A DNA stretch of 64,000 nucleotides, taken from CAWDMN01 sp963803155 (GTDB lineage Bacteria; Acidobacteriota; Terriglobia; Versatilivoradales; Versatilivoraceae). Made by a program: the position numbers and the translations under genes. The notes beneath the pieces are model-generated. The model was not told the origin of the DNA, searched no databases, and worked only from the letters and a program-made list of their open reading frames with translations. Shown piece by piece: positions 25,021 through 34,190 of this stretch (positions are counted from its first letter, which is position 1; every line of letters starts with the position of its first letter). The stretch spans positions 68,776 to 132,775 of the forward strand of contig CAWDMN010000051.1 of NCBI GenBank assembly GCA_963803155.1, in the 5' to 3' direction.

Positions 25021-26721
25021 TTAAGGTTCAACTTTTGCTTTGGCTAAGAATTTGTCCACCCTCTCTAATTTATCTGAGTCCGCTAGCCGGTTAGGCTCAA
25101 GTCTCGCGTACAACGTTGGCGCTAAACGGTAAGGTATTTTCAAGATAATTCCATTCCGTTCCACTGTCAAGTTTACTGTCTGGCCGGGAATGTAGATGCT
25201 TCGCAACTTCAGCAATTCAAGCGGCGAATAGAGCGAATCCTTTTCAATATTCAAAATCCGGTCGCCTAACTTTATTCCACTGGGTTGAACGTCGTACGTT
25301 TTTTCCACCGTGCACGATTCGGAAAGCTGAAATGCAAAGGAGGGGATGTTTCGTTGAAAGAGGATTAGGCCAAAAGGCTGTAATAAATCCTTCAATGGAA
25401 CAGGGGTATCCCCAAACAATATCTCGGCATAATGTCCAGCTCTTCTTTCCTTCCTGAATTGTTCGATCCAGGGCACTGACTTTTCCTGCTCTTCCACATC
25501 TTCTGTTTTAATTTTTGCCAAAAGATCAACTAGATTCCTATTTTGCCGCCCGAAACATTCGAGCCATAAGTCCATAAGGAAGTAACGGCTGATTCCCTCA
25601 AGCCGAACCGATTGGATTGGATCGACAACCTCGGATTCAGACGTCGTTTGAATTGTCGGCTTTGTTATCTTGTGCGCTGAAGAAAGGTGGATACCCTCCG
25701 CCATGAGCTCGAGGAAGTCTTCCCGGTCGATTTCGCCGCTTTTGAGCAGAATTTTCCAGGAAAGATAATGGAATAAATTTGTAGCATCAGGAAGAGCCTT
25801 TCTCTCCGCCGCAATTCCTGGATAAAAAATCCGCAAAAGCCCAAAAGCCATACTGCGTCTCCTGGCCAATTGCTTGGAAAAATCGGCTTTCTCCTTCTCC
25901 GCCAACGGAATAATCATCACACCTGGAATCGGAGAAAAAATATTGGAGGATCGTGAGGAACTTGAAGCATCGAACAAGATCAGCAAATTTCGGTTTTTTC
26001 GAACTCGTTCTGCCTCCAAGAGGCACAAGCTCTGTTTTTTCAGGTTCCCCAACAAGCGAGCAGTCCCCCCATTGGAAGGCTCTTCGTAGACACAGCGCAA
26101 ACTGGTCCTCGGCCAGAGGATTTTTTCCATGCTGTAGGACGTGATAAAAAAGAACTGATCGGTTTCGGGAAGAAGGTCAAATCCCATCTTCTTTCCTACA
26201 ATAGTTTGGGAAAAGAGGTCCCAACCCGCGGGAAATTTGAATTCCACCTGAGACGGTACATCATCGTCAAGAGAAACGGCAAAGTCGCGCGCAAAGAGCA
26301 AGCATTGTTGGGGTTCACAAAAGCTAAAGTCCCATTGGCCGGCATTTGTGCAAGGAAACAGACGGAACGAAAAAGAAAATGAACCGGATACAGGAACATC
26401 GATTTGAAAGGCCCCGTTATTGATGGCGATGGGTATTGGTTCCGAATTGGCCGGCTGCAGGGCAAGATCGTTGATCTGCAAAGGCGCCCGTCTGCCTGAA
26501 CATGAGGAGGGAAGTTTACAGGCGAGAGGCGCGGAGGGAAAATCATTTGCTTCAACCTGGATCAGGAAGTTTCTGGAATTTGCCGCGGGCAGCTCCACCC
26601 TATAATGAAGTGAGGGGAGTCCTCTTCCCTCTCCGGCAAATGAGAAGAAGCTTATGAGTAGAAGTCCAAAATATGCGCCAAAAGTCTTAAAGAGCCACAG
26701 CTGATCAATTACTTTTCTCAA
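25021..26721 (-). CDS. Secreted M61-peptidase-like protein lacking the zinc motif, with C-terminal PDZ
   Basis: A 566-residue protein with an N-terminal signal (GAYFGLLLISFFSFAGEG). The fold order resembles M61 glycyl aminopeptidases: an N-terminal beta domain beginning LHYRVELPAANSRNFLIQVEA, a middle region with NLFHYLSWKILLKSGEIDREDFLELMAEGI that recalls the M61 helix after the active site, and a C-terminal PDZ-like stretch (GIKLGDRILNIEKDSLYSPLELL, then GQTVNLTVERNG). The HExxH zinc motif is absent, so it is probably inactive as a peptidase. Start is a TTG. It lies 60 bases before the histidine kinase. The family call is moderate; function unknown. Confidence 0.5.
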   Translation of the reverse strand: MRKVIDQLWLFKTFGAYFGLLLISFFSFAGEGRGLPSLHYRVELPAANSRNFLIQVEANDFPSAPLACKLPSSCSGRRAPLQINDLALQPANSEPIPIAINNGAFQIDVPVSGSFSFSFRLFPCTNAGQWDFSFCEPQQCLLFARDFAVSLDDDVPSQVEFKFPAGWDLFSQTIVGKKMGFDLLPETDQFFFITSYSMEKILWPRTSLRCVYEEPSNGGTARLLGNLKKQSLCLLEAERVRKNRNLLILFDASSSSRSSNIFSPIPGVMIIPLAEKEKADFSKQLARRRSMAFGLLRIFYPGIAAERKALPDATNLFHYLSWKILLKSGEIDREDFLELMAEGIHLSSAHKITKPTIQTTSESEVVDPIQSVRLEGISRYFLMDLWLECFGRQNRNLVDLLAKIKTEDVEEQEKSVPWIEQFRKERRAGHYAEILFGDTPVPLKDLLQPFGLILFQRNIPSFAFQLSESCTVEKTYDVQPSGIKLGDRILNIEKDSLYSPLELLKLRSIYIPGQTVNLTVERNGIILKIPYRLAPTLYARLEPNRLADSDKLERVDKFLAKAKVEP

Positions 26722-26801
26722 TTCACGATCTCGTCAAAAATCATCACGCGAATTCCGTCCTCGTTAGGGTGAATAAATCCATCACGCGAGGAGGCAAACC
26801 C

Positions 26802-27050
26802 TTACCTCGTCCAAACTATGGGACGCTGTAGATTGTCAAATTCACGCCTCCGCAAATCGGCTTGAATTAGCTGTTCAATATGCTCGAGGATTTTTTCCTG
26901 ATCAACTCGCGTGAGTTCATCCATTTTCCGCCTGATAGTTTCTCTTAACGTCTCATCAGTAGCAGCCTGAGCCTGAAAAAAATCAAAGTGATTGTTGGCT
27001 GAAGTAGAAAATCCCATAAAAGTCCATTCATCAAAACAATTAAGTCCCAT
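26802..27050 (-). CDS. Small hypothetical protein
   Basis: An 82-residue frame with an amphipathic charged C-terminal half (IRRKMDELTRVDQEKILEHIEQLIQADLRRRE, quoted in parts: two helices likely). The composition looks coding rather than random, and it points the same way as the M61-like gene 80 bases downstream. There is no good ribosome site and no family match I recognise. Could be a small regulatory or coiled-coil protein, or a chance frame. Confidence 0.35.
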   Translation of the reverse strand: MGLNCFDEWTFMGFSTSANNHFDFFQAQAATDETLRETIRRKMDELTRVDQEKILEHIEQLIQADLRRREFDNLQRPIVWTR

Positions 27051-27276
27051 CACGTTTTGGGCTGAAAAACTATAGACCCAAAGTCTCGTTTAGGCAACAA
27101 ATTTTCTTTGACTCCTCCCCGATTCTGCGCCCTCTGACGAGGCAAATTCCAGGGGGCCTGCTTACGTCCCAAAGATCGCCGCGGCCACCTGGATCACAAA
27201 TTGAATTTGTCATGGGATCATCTTTTTGACATCATTTAGCGTCATGTTTCATTAAGGAGGATATCGTTAAGCGGAA

Positions 27277-29709
27277 ATGATAAAAGGATCAAAATTTTTG
27301 GTTGCGTTTTTTTTATTGGATTTTGCCTCCATTTGGGCTGGACCGATATTGTCTCCTCCGGGTACGGCCACGGTAGCCAGCTTTTATCTACGAGTTTCTC
27401 AGGATGATAAGAGTCCCAAAATTCCTCTTCGTTTGCTGAATGGGTTGCAGCAGGGACAAAAAATTCAATATGAGCCCCTCAAACTCAGCGCGGAACAAAA
27501 GGAAAAGGGGAAGGTAGCGCTGATTCTGGCCCCTGCGCAGACAGGTTCTCTGGCGGTTTTGCGCGCCCAAGCTGCTGGCAAGCCGGCAGAATGGATTGTT
27601 CCGTTCCGAACCAGTCTGGTGGCTTTGGTCTTTGGCCCCGCCGGACTTGATGTAAAGAAAGTCCAGATGCTTGTAAAGGATAATCAGGACATCATTTCTC
27701 AGCTGGCAGATTATGCAACCCAAAGCGCTCAGATTGAGGCCCTCATAGAAGCATTGGCCGCCTGGGAAAAATCTCCGGCCGGAACTCATGATCTGCATGC
27801 CGCGCTGGACGGATTTTCCTCCCGTTACGGAGTTGCTCTTCCCCAAATCAACCCGCACGCTTCGACTGATCAGCAGGCGTATACCTTGCTCAGCGGCGTG
27901 CTGCCGGTTCTTTCCACCTATGACCCTCTTTCGCCCCAACGCGATATGGTGATGCAACAGTCTGCCAGCCTGGCGGCATCGGTGGCAGGTGTCTTCTTTG
28001 GCACTCCAGCCGGATTGGCCGTGGGGGGTGTGGCTTTATTTCAGAATCTGCGGACTATGATTTTCCCCGGCACCGATTTTCGTCACGCCATTCCCCAAAA
28101 TTTGGACAACGATGGAATTGCGCTCTGTTCCAAAGCCCAAGCCTATCGAGCTCGAACCAGGCAGGCATTCCTTTGGGCCTCCCGTTTTTCCAATGCCTCG
28201 CCGCCATTCCTTTCATTGGTCGAGAATCAACATATCCCCTTGGGCATCAAAAGCCCTCTCGAATTCAAGAGCTTCAATCCTGCTCAGCGAACGGCTTTGG
28301 CGCGTTTAAGAGATTGGAGACTGACGGGAGGTCCGGGAGCCCAGACTATTCCCGTGAAAATTGAAATCCAGGAAAAAATCTTCCTTGATCTTAATTCCGA
28401 AGCGTTACCGCCCGGCCAATATCGACTTTCGGCATATTGGGATTGGACTCCCATTCAGTGCGAGGGGCTATTGGATTTGCACCCCCTCACCAACCTCGCG
28501 GAGACTATAATTCGTCCCGAGTCCGCCGATTCATTGGTGAAAGGGGCAGGATTGGTGGATCTCGCGATTCTCGGCCCGGATTTCCAATTCATTGACAAGA
28601 TCACGCTCTCCAAAACGGAGCGTTATGGCCAGAATGAAAGAGAGTTGCCATATCGTCTTCCCAAGGGTCGAAAGGGCGGCGAACAACGCGAAATGGCCAT
28701 TGGCGTAAACACCAGCCAGTTGGGCGCTGGAGAATATAAGTTGACCTTACATCAAGTCGACGGCCGCTCCAATTCCATGCCTGTAGCCATTCATCCGCCC
28801 AATCCTCAATTGAGCAATCTCCCTCTTCGCGCTAATCTGGGCGATTCTGCTCAGACCCTTTTGCTAAAAGGCGCCCGCCTGGAACGAATCGTGAAGATTA
28901 TCTGCCCGGAAGCCGATTTTGTTCTGGAAAGTCCTTTGCCCAAGGAACAATCCGAAAGACGAGTTCAGATTTCTTTAAAGCCCGGAGTGAAGCTGGGAAC
29001 TCGACTGGGAATCGATCTCGAAATTTCCGGATTAAATCATCCCATTTCAATTCCCGAAGCGTTGGAGATTGCCGCCCCCAGGCCACGCATGGTGAAAATC
29101 GACCGTTCGGTTCCCTCGCTCTCTACGCCAGATCTGCGCCAAGGTGAATTGCCGGCGGGTGTCCAGGTAAATTTCGCCATTCAGGCTGAGAATACCGACA
29201 AATCTACGACCATGGAACTATTCGCCGAGAATTCCACTTCAGCATCGCCTTTGATTTTGAAGCCTGGGGAGCGACATCAGGGGATGAAATTCGATTCGGC
29301 GGGCCGAGGATTATTCTTTCTCTCCATCGATCCAGGCGCCATTTGCCAACCTGGGAGTCCCCTCACTGCACAGCTTGTATCAGAGAGAGTGGGAGCGTCC
29401 GATTCAATCAGCTTGGGAAAAGTTATCTTGTTTCCTCATATCGGCCAATTATCGCTCACCGAGGATAAGATTTCCGATGACATCTACCTGGGAATCCTGA
29501 CGGGTGAAGATCTGCAGGTAATAGAAAAAACCGGCTGGGATGCCCGAAACGGTTACTCTGTCCAGGGGATTCCCGCACCTAAAGACGACGAGCCCCAACG
29601 CCAGACTCTTAAAATCTTGCTTCCCTGGCCTCCTCCATCACCGCACGCCCCTCTTTATATTTGGTTGCGTGGAGAAGCGGATGGCCGGTTGACCAACGTG
29701 AAATACTGA
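27277..29709 (+). CDS. Large secreted protein of unknown function
   Basis: An 810-residue protein with a signal peptide (FLVAFFLLDFASIWAGP). I do not recognise the family. The first ~380 residues are helical with a short hydrophobic Gly/Ala-rich segment (SLAASVAGVFFGTPAGLAVGG, about residues 230-250) that might insert in a membrane. The rest appears to be several beta-rich repeats of 90-110 residues, each with a pattern like LLLKGARLERIVKI or LVDLAILGPDFQFIDKI, reminiscent of IPT/TIG or Ig-like domains. AAGGAGG lies 16 bases before the ATG, a little far. It is divergent from the M61-like gene and upstream of the aldo/keto reductase. Confidence 0.7.
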   Translation: MIKGSKFLVAFFLLDFASIWAGPILSPPGTATVASFYLRVSQDDKSPKIPLRLLNGLQQGQKIQYEPLKLSAEQKEKGKVALILAPAQTGSLAVLRAQAAGKPAEWIVPFRTSLVALVFGPAGLDVKKVQMLVKDNQDIISQLADYATQSAQIEALIEALAAWEKSPAGTHDLHAALDGFSSRYGVALPQINPHASTDQQAYTLLSGVLPVLSTYDPLSPQRDMVMQQSASLAASVAGVFFGTPAGLAVGGVALFQNLRTMIFPGTDFRHAIPQNLDNDGIALCSKAQAYRARTRQAFLWASRFSNASPPFLSLVENQHIPLGIKSPLEFKSFNPAQRTALARLRDWRLTGGPGAQTIPVKIEIQEKIFLDLNSEALPPGQYRLSAYWDWTPIQCEGLLDLHPLTNLAETIIRPESADSLVKGAGLVDLAILGPDFQFIDKITLSKTERYGQNERELPYRLPKGRKGGEQREMAIGVNTSQLGAGEYKLTLHQVDGRSNSMPVAIHPPNPQLSNLPLRANLGDSAQTLLLKGARLERIVKIICPEADFVLESPLPKEQSERRVQISLKPGVKLGTRLGIDLEISGLNHPISIPEALEIAAPRPRMVKIDRSVPSLSTPDLRQGELPAGVQVNFAIQAENTDKSTTMELFAENSTSASPLILKPGERHQGMKFDSAGRGLFFLSIDPGAICQPGSPLTAQLVSERVGASDSISLGKVILFPHIGQLSLTEDKISDDIYLGILTGEDLQVIEKTGWDARNGYSVQGIPAPKDDEPQRQTLKILLPWPPPSPHAPLYIWLRGEADGRLTNVKY

Positions 29710-29778
29710 ATCCCAAAATGTGTTATGCTTTGGTAAAGGATTTTAATATCCTCGATAGGTTTGAAACGGGGGGAATAT

Positions 29779-30744
29779 ATGGACCGTCGAGATTTCATCA
29801 AAGCCGCGGCCTTTTCTTCTTCAATGCTCAACCTTTTTCCCGCCATTTTAGAGGGTACCGAGCGGATTCAGAAAAAGGGACAGATCGAGAAGCGGATTCT
29901 GGGACGTACGGGCGAAAAGCTCTCTATCATTGGATTTGGCGGCATTGTCGTCATGAATGCCACCTCCGCTGAAGCTTCCAGCCGCGTCAAAAAGGCGATT
30001 GATACCGGTGTCAATTATTTTGATGTAGCGCCGAGTTATGGAAACGCCATCGATATGCTCGGACCGGCCCTTGAACCGCACCGGAAAAATGTGTTTTTGG
30101 CCTGCAAAACCACCCGGCGGACCAAGACGGAGGCCATGGCGGAATTGAATGAATCGCTCAAGAAAATGCGGACTGATCACTTTGACCTATACCAACACCA
30201 TGCCGTCACCACCCTGAAGGATGTGGAAACGATTTTCGGCCCCGCTGGCGCCATGGAGGGCTTTGTGGAGGCCCAAAAAGCTGGCAAGATTCGCCATATC
30301 GGCTTCTCCGCCCATTCAGTCGAAGCAGCCCTCTCCATGATGGATCGGGCTAATTTCGATACGATTCTTTTCCCATTTAATTTCCGCACATGGCATGCCG
30401 GAAATTTTGGACCCCAGGTGCTTGCCAAGGCTCAAGAGAAGAAGATGGGAATTTTGGCGCTGAAAGCGATGGCGAATCGTCCCTGGCCGGAAAATGCAGT
30501 CAAGACCCATCCCAAATGCTGGTATGAACCCTTGAGCGATCCCACTCAAGCCGCTTTGGGGTTGGGGTTCACCTTATCGCATCCTATTACAGCCGCCATC
30601 CCTCCCGGCGATGAGAACCTCTTTGAATTGGCTCTCCAGCTGGCTTTGGACTTTAAGCCGCTTGGCCCGGACCAGGTGGCGAAGCTTAAGGAACTGGCTG
30701 CAAAAGACAAACCGCTTTTTAGTTTTCCCAATCCCGAAGCCTAG
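29779..30744 (+). CDS. Tat-exported aldo/keto reductase
   Basis: A 321-residue aldo/keto reductase with an N-terminal twin-arginine leader (MDRRDFIKAAAFSSS). The catalytic tetrad can be followed: Asp and Tyr in NYFDVAPSYGNA, Lys in FLACKTTRRT and His in FDLYQHHA. The C-terminal region with an IPPG motif and a QLALDFKPL helix matches NAD(P)H-binding AKRs that carry Tat signals in Acidobacteria and Planctomycetes. It probably acts in the periplasm with bound cofactor on an unknown carbonyl. The ATG at 29779 has GGGGGA at good spacing; the frame is open 18 bases further upstream. Confidence 0.87.
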   Translation: MDRRDFIKAAAFSSSMLNLFPAILEGTERIQKKGQIEKRILGRTGEKLSIIGFGGIVVMNATSAEASSRVKKAIDTGVNYFDVAPSYGNAIDMLGPALEPHRKNVFLACKTTRRTKTEAMAELNESLKKMRTDHFDLYQHHAVTTLKDVETIFGPAGAMEGFVEAQKAGKIRHIGFSAHSVEAALSMMDRANFDTILFPFNFRTWHAGNFGPQVLAKAQEKKMGILALKAMANRPWPENAVKTHPKCWYEPLSDPTQAALGLGFTLSHPITAAIPPGDENLFELALQLALDFKPLGPDQVAKLKELAAKDKPLFSFPNPEA

Positions 30745-31176
30745 GAGAAACGGCTCCCCTCTGGGAATTCGTTGTTTTTACACCACTGCTCAGCTCTCTG
30801 CAGCCAAGCGATCAAATCGAGAAGCACAAAACTTAAGCGATTATTGAGGGTAGCAGTACGGAAATGGCAAGCCGATTCGCGCGAAGCTGCGCTGATCCCC
30901 CATTGACACCTCGCGCTTTTGACCATCTAAGAAGCAGCAGCCATGCATGGCAAAAAAAGCATAAAGCAGAAGCGAGTGATCAGTGGTTCTGTATAAAATC
31001 ATAATGCTAAATTTCTGCAGAGGCCGCGGAAAAAATGCCTGGGCCTAAATGATCACGTTTTTCCTGTTGATTACCATGGTTTCCAGAGCGGCGACAGCAT
31101 TCCGTTTCGAGGCAAAATCGCTCCGATCCTGCCTCCCATCCGCATTTATTGTATGTCCCCCCCACAAACGCTTTGA
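30745..31176. repeat. Intergenic stretch with a degenerate copy of a dispersed repeat
   Basis: About 430 bases without a gene. AGCGAGTGATCAG at 30971-30983 and the segment around 30888-30926 (CTGATC, then CTCGCGCTTTTGACCATC) resemble, in the same relation, the repeat at 50492-50666. Similarity is partial, roughly 70% over the shared blocks by eye. Confidence 0.45.
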
Positions 31177-31223
31177 ATACTACATTTTGTAGATCACTCA
31201 AAAAAACATGCTAAATCTTGTGG
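31177..31223 (+). promoter_or_regulatory. Two NrdR-like boxes
   Basis: ATACTACATTTTGTAG (31177-31192) and ATGCTAAATCTTGTGG (31208-31223) both match the core CTA.AT.TTGT of the NrdR box (consensus ACACWATATATWGTGT). They start 31 bp apart, three helical turns, as paired NrdR sites usually do, and lie directly upstream of the promoter of the ribonucleotide reductase gene. NrdR represses RNR genes when dATP is high. Confidence 0.7.
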
Positions 31224-31231
31224 ATTTTTCC

Positions 31232-31259
31232 TTGACTTGAGGAGGAAACTAGTTAAAAT
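31232..31259 (+). promoter_or_regulatory. Probable promoter of the ribonucleotide reductase gene
   Basis: TTGACT (31232-31237), a 16-base spacer and TAAAAT (31254-31259). The second NrdR-like box ends 8 bases before the -35 hexamer. The leader would be about 110 bases; no cobalamin riboswitch was recognised in it. Confidence 0.6.
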
Positions 31260-31377
31260 TCCCACCGAGATCATAGGTTGAAATCAGACTCAAAGAAGGG
31301 GAATCCCTGGAGTCAGTAGAGAACGGGATTACTTTGGTTTGCCTATCATCTCGGAATTTGTTCGAGAGAGGATCTAC

Positions 31378-34110
31378 ATGCTCGTTAAAGAGAGAATTGA
31401 CATGGTGGATGAAGTTTCTTCCCAACGAGTGCAACGGGGAGAAGAGGAACGAGTCGTACGATTCAAGCGATTGTTTTCCCGGCCGGGAGTTCACCCTTTT
31501 GACTCCCTCAAATGGGAACGGCGAAAATCCGTTATTAGCAATGAGAAGGGTGAAGTTATTTTCGAACAACCCGATGTGGAAGTCCCGGCCGCCTGGTCTA
31601 TGATGGCCACCAATGTGGTGGTCTCCAAGTACTTCCGGCGTTCTCCCGATGGCCGCGGCCGGGAGACCAGCGCTAAACAACTGATCAACCGGGTCGTCGA
31701 GACTATTACACAATGGGGCCGGCAAGGAGGCTATTTTGCCTCCAGCGAGGATGCGGATGCCTTCGAGGCAGAATTGTGCCATTTGCTAGTGGAGCAAAAG
31801 GCCTCCTTTAACAGTCCGGTATGGTTCAATCTCGGAATTGAAGCTAAGCCGCAATGTTCCGCATGTTTTATCAATTCGGTCGAAGATCGGATGGAATCGA
31901 TTTTGGAGCTGGCTAGAACTGAAGGGATGTTATTTAAATTCGGCAGCGGCACCGGGACCAATCTTTCTGTTCTCCGCTCCTCGAAAGAGCGGTTATCCAC
32001 CGGCGGCGTTGCTTCCGGCCCCGTCTCTTTTATGAAAGGGTATGACGCGTTTGCGGGCGTCATCAAGTCGGGAGGTAAGACGCGCCGGGCGGCCAAAATG
32101 GTGATCTTGAATATCGATCATCCTGATATCGTTGATTTCATTATCTGTAAAGAAGCCGAAGAAAAAAAGGCCTGGGCTTTGATTGATGCCGGCTATGACG
32201 GCTCCTTTGGTGGGATGGCATACAGCTCTGTCTTCTTCCAAAACTCCAATAACAGTGTCCGCGTGACCGATGATTTCATGAAAGCAATCCTCGCCGACAA
32301 GGAATGGAAAACACGGGCAGTCACCAATGGCGAACCCATTGAGACATTTCGAGCCCGTGATTTGATGCGCATGATTGCCAAAGCAGCACATCTTTGCGGC
32401 GACCCGGGAATGCAGTTTGACACCACGGTAAACGACTGGCATACCTGCACGCGCTCTGGCAGGATCAACGCCTCCAATCCCTGCAGTGAATACATGTTCC
32501 TGGATGATTCGGCCTGCAACCTGGCTTCTTTGAACCTGATGAAATTCCGCAAGCCCTCTGGCGATCTGGATGTGGAATCATTCCGGCATGCCATCCGGAT
32601 CGTCATCACTGCTCAGGAAATTTTGGTGGATAGCGCCAGTTACCCTACTCCAGCCATTACTCGCAACAGCAAGCTGTATCGTCCGCTGGGGTTGGGTTTT
32701 GCAAACCTGGGCGCTCTTTTAATGTCGTTGGGATTGCCTTATGACAGTGAATCCGGAAGGGCTTACGCCGCCGCCATCACGGCCCTGATGACTGGCGAAG
32801 CCTATCATACCTCGGCACAACTTGCCGCCGATTTGGGTCCCTTTGCTGAATACCCGCTCAACCGTGACTCCTTTCTGCGCGTCATTCAAAAACATCGGGC
32901 CGCGGCCGCCAAACTCAATCCATCATATCTTCCCAAGGACCTGTATGAAGCCGTGCAGAAATCCTGGAGTGATGCCCACAGCCAGGGGGATCAGTCCGGC
33001 TACCGCAATGCGCAGGTTACCGTCTTGGCTCCCACCGGGACCATCGGATTCATGATGGATTGCGATACAACTGGCGTGGAACCGGACATTGCCCTTGTGA
33101 AATACAAAAAGTTGGTCGGCGGCGGTTTGCTCAAGATTGTCAATCAGACGGTCCCTGAAGCTTTGCGGCGGCTGAAATATAGCGAAACCCAAATTAATGA
33201 CATTGTCACTTACATCGATGAGAATGAGACTATCGAAGGGGCTCCCCATCTGGCGGAGGAACATCTCCCTATTTTCGATTGCGCCTTTAAACCTCTCAAC
33301 GGTGTGCGCTCCATCCACTACATGGGCCATCTAAAAATGATGGCCGCGGTCCAGCCTTTCCTCACTGGCGCTATTTCCAAAACCGTGAATATGCCGGAAG
33401 AAGCCACCGTCGAGGAAGTGGAGAGCGCTTATCTGGAAGCCTGGAAACTAGGGCTCAAGTCGCTGGCCATTTACAGGGATGGGTCCAAACGCTCCCAACC
33501 TTTGACAACAACGGTGAAGGGAGCCCCGAAAAACGGCGAAGCTGGGCGTCCCGTGCGGCGCCGTCTACCGGACGAACGCCGATCGATTACGCACAAGTTC
33601 AGTGTGGCGGGTCATGATGGCTATATCACCGTGGGAATGTACGATGACGGGACTCCTGGCGAAATCTTTGTGGTCATGGCCAAACAAGGTTCAGTGGTGT
33701 CCGGTTTGATGGATACCGTGGCTACCTCCATCTCACTGGCTCTGCAATATGGTGTTCCCCTGAAAGTGTTGGTCGATAAATTCAGCCACACTCGTTTTGA
33801 ACCCTCGGGATTCACCAACAATCCTGAAATACCAATTGCCAAATCGATTGTCGATTATATTTTCCGCTGGTTGGGACTCAAATTCCTTTCGACGGGAAAC
33901 AACTCTGCTACATTGGAGAATAATGGAGCCATTCCTTCCCATCCCGCCGCTTCTTCCGCTTCTCCCAATCCGGGATTGGAAGATCAGGAGCGTCAGGTTT
34001 TCCAAACCCAGGCAGATGCCCCGCCCTGCCCCGAATGCGGCTCCATCATGGTGCGCAACGGCGCCTGTTATAAATGTTTGAATTGCGGAACAACCAACGG
34101 ATGCAGTTAG
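31378..34110 (+). CDS. nrdJ: Adenosylcobalamin-dependent ribonucleoside-diphosphate reductase (class II)
   Basis: A 910-residue class II ribonucleotide reductase, which makes deoxyribonucleotides using a B12-derived radical and so works with or without oxygen. Conserved blocks: ASFNSPVWFNLG, CSACFINSVEDRM, FGSGTGTNLS, NPCSEYMFLDDSACNLASLNL (active-site cysteine plus substrate loop), and APTGTIGFMMDCDTTGVEPD. The C-terminal CPECGSIMVRNGACYKCLNCG is the zinc-ribbon type tail seen in the long B12-dependent form. The ATG at 31378 has GAGAGG six bases before it; the frame is open to a TTG at 31339. Regulated by the NrdR-like boxes upstream and ended by a terminator. No radical-generating subunit is needed. 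Confidence 0.95.
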   Translation: MLVKERIDMVDEVSSQRVQRGEEERVVRFKRLFSRPGVHPFDSLKWERRKSVISNEKGEVIFEQPDVEVPAAWSMMATNVVVSKYFRRSPDGRGRETSAKQLINRVVETITQWGRQGGYFASSEDADAFEAELCHLLVEQKASFNSPVWFNLGIEAKPQCSACFINSVEDRMESILELARTEGMLFKFGSGTGTNLSVLRSSKERLSTGGVASGPVSFMKGYDAFAGVIKSGGKTRRAAKMVILNIDHPDIVDFIICKEAEEKKAWALIDAGYDGSFGGMAYSSVFFQNSNNSVRVTDDFMKAILADKEWKTRAVTNGEPIETFRARDLMRMIAKAAHLCGDPGMQFDTTVNDWHTCTRSGRINASNPCSEYMFLDDSACNLASLNLMKFRKPSGDLDVESFRHAIRIVITAQEILVDSASYPTPAITRNSKLYRPLGLGFANLGALLMSLGLPYDSESGRAYAAAITALMTGEAYHTSAQLAADLGPFAEYPLNRDSFLRVIQKHRAAAAKLNPSYLPKDLYEAVQKSWSDAHSQGDQSGYRNAQVTVLAPTGTIGFMMDCDTTGVEPDIALVKYKKLVGGGLLKIVNQTVPEALRRLKYSETQINDIVTYIDENETIEGAPHLAEEHLPIFDCAFKPLNGVRSIHYMGHLKMMAAVQPFLTGAISKTVNMPEEATVEEVESAYLEAWKLGLKSLAIYRDGSKRSQPLTTTVKGAPKNGEAGRPVRRRLPDERRSITHKFSVAGHDGYITVGMYDDGTPGEIFVVMAKQGSVVSGLMDTVATSISLALQYGVPLKVLVDKFSHTRFEPSGFTNNPEIPIAKSIVDYIFRWLGLKFLSTGNNSATLENNGAIPSHPAASSASPNPGLEDQERQVFQTQADAPPCPECGSIMVRNGACYKCLNCGTTNGCS

Positions 34111-34130
34111 CCTCTTTTATATACTTTTAC

Positions 34131-34162
34131 GGGTGCAAGTGCCAACTTGCACCCTTTTTTTG
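34131..34162 (+). terminator. Rho-independent terminator after nrdJ
   Basis: GGGTGCAAGT (34131-34140), loop GCCA, ACTTGCACCC (34145-34154), then seven or more T. Perfect 10-bp stem, 20 bases past the stop codon. Confidence 0.92.
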
Positions 34163-34190
34163 TTGCCGCAATAAAGCCGGATAATACGGA

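Noticed and set aside
31000..31377. A cobalamin riboswitch before the B12-dependent reductase
   Set aside because: I looked for the conserved B12-box pattern on the plus strand and did not find it; NrdR boxes explain the control better.
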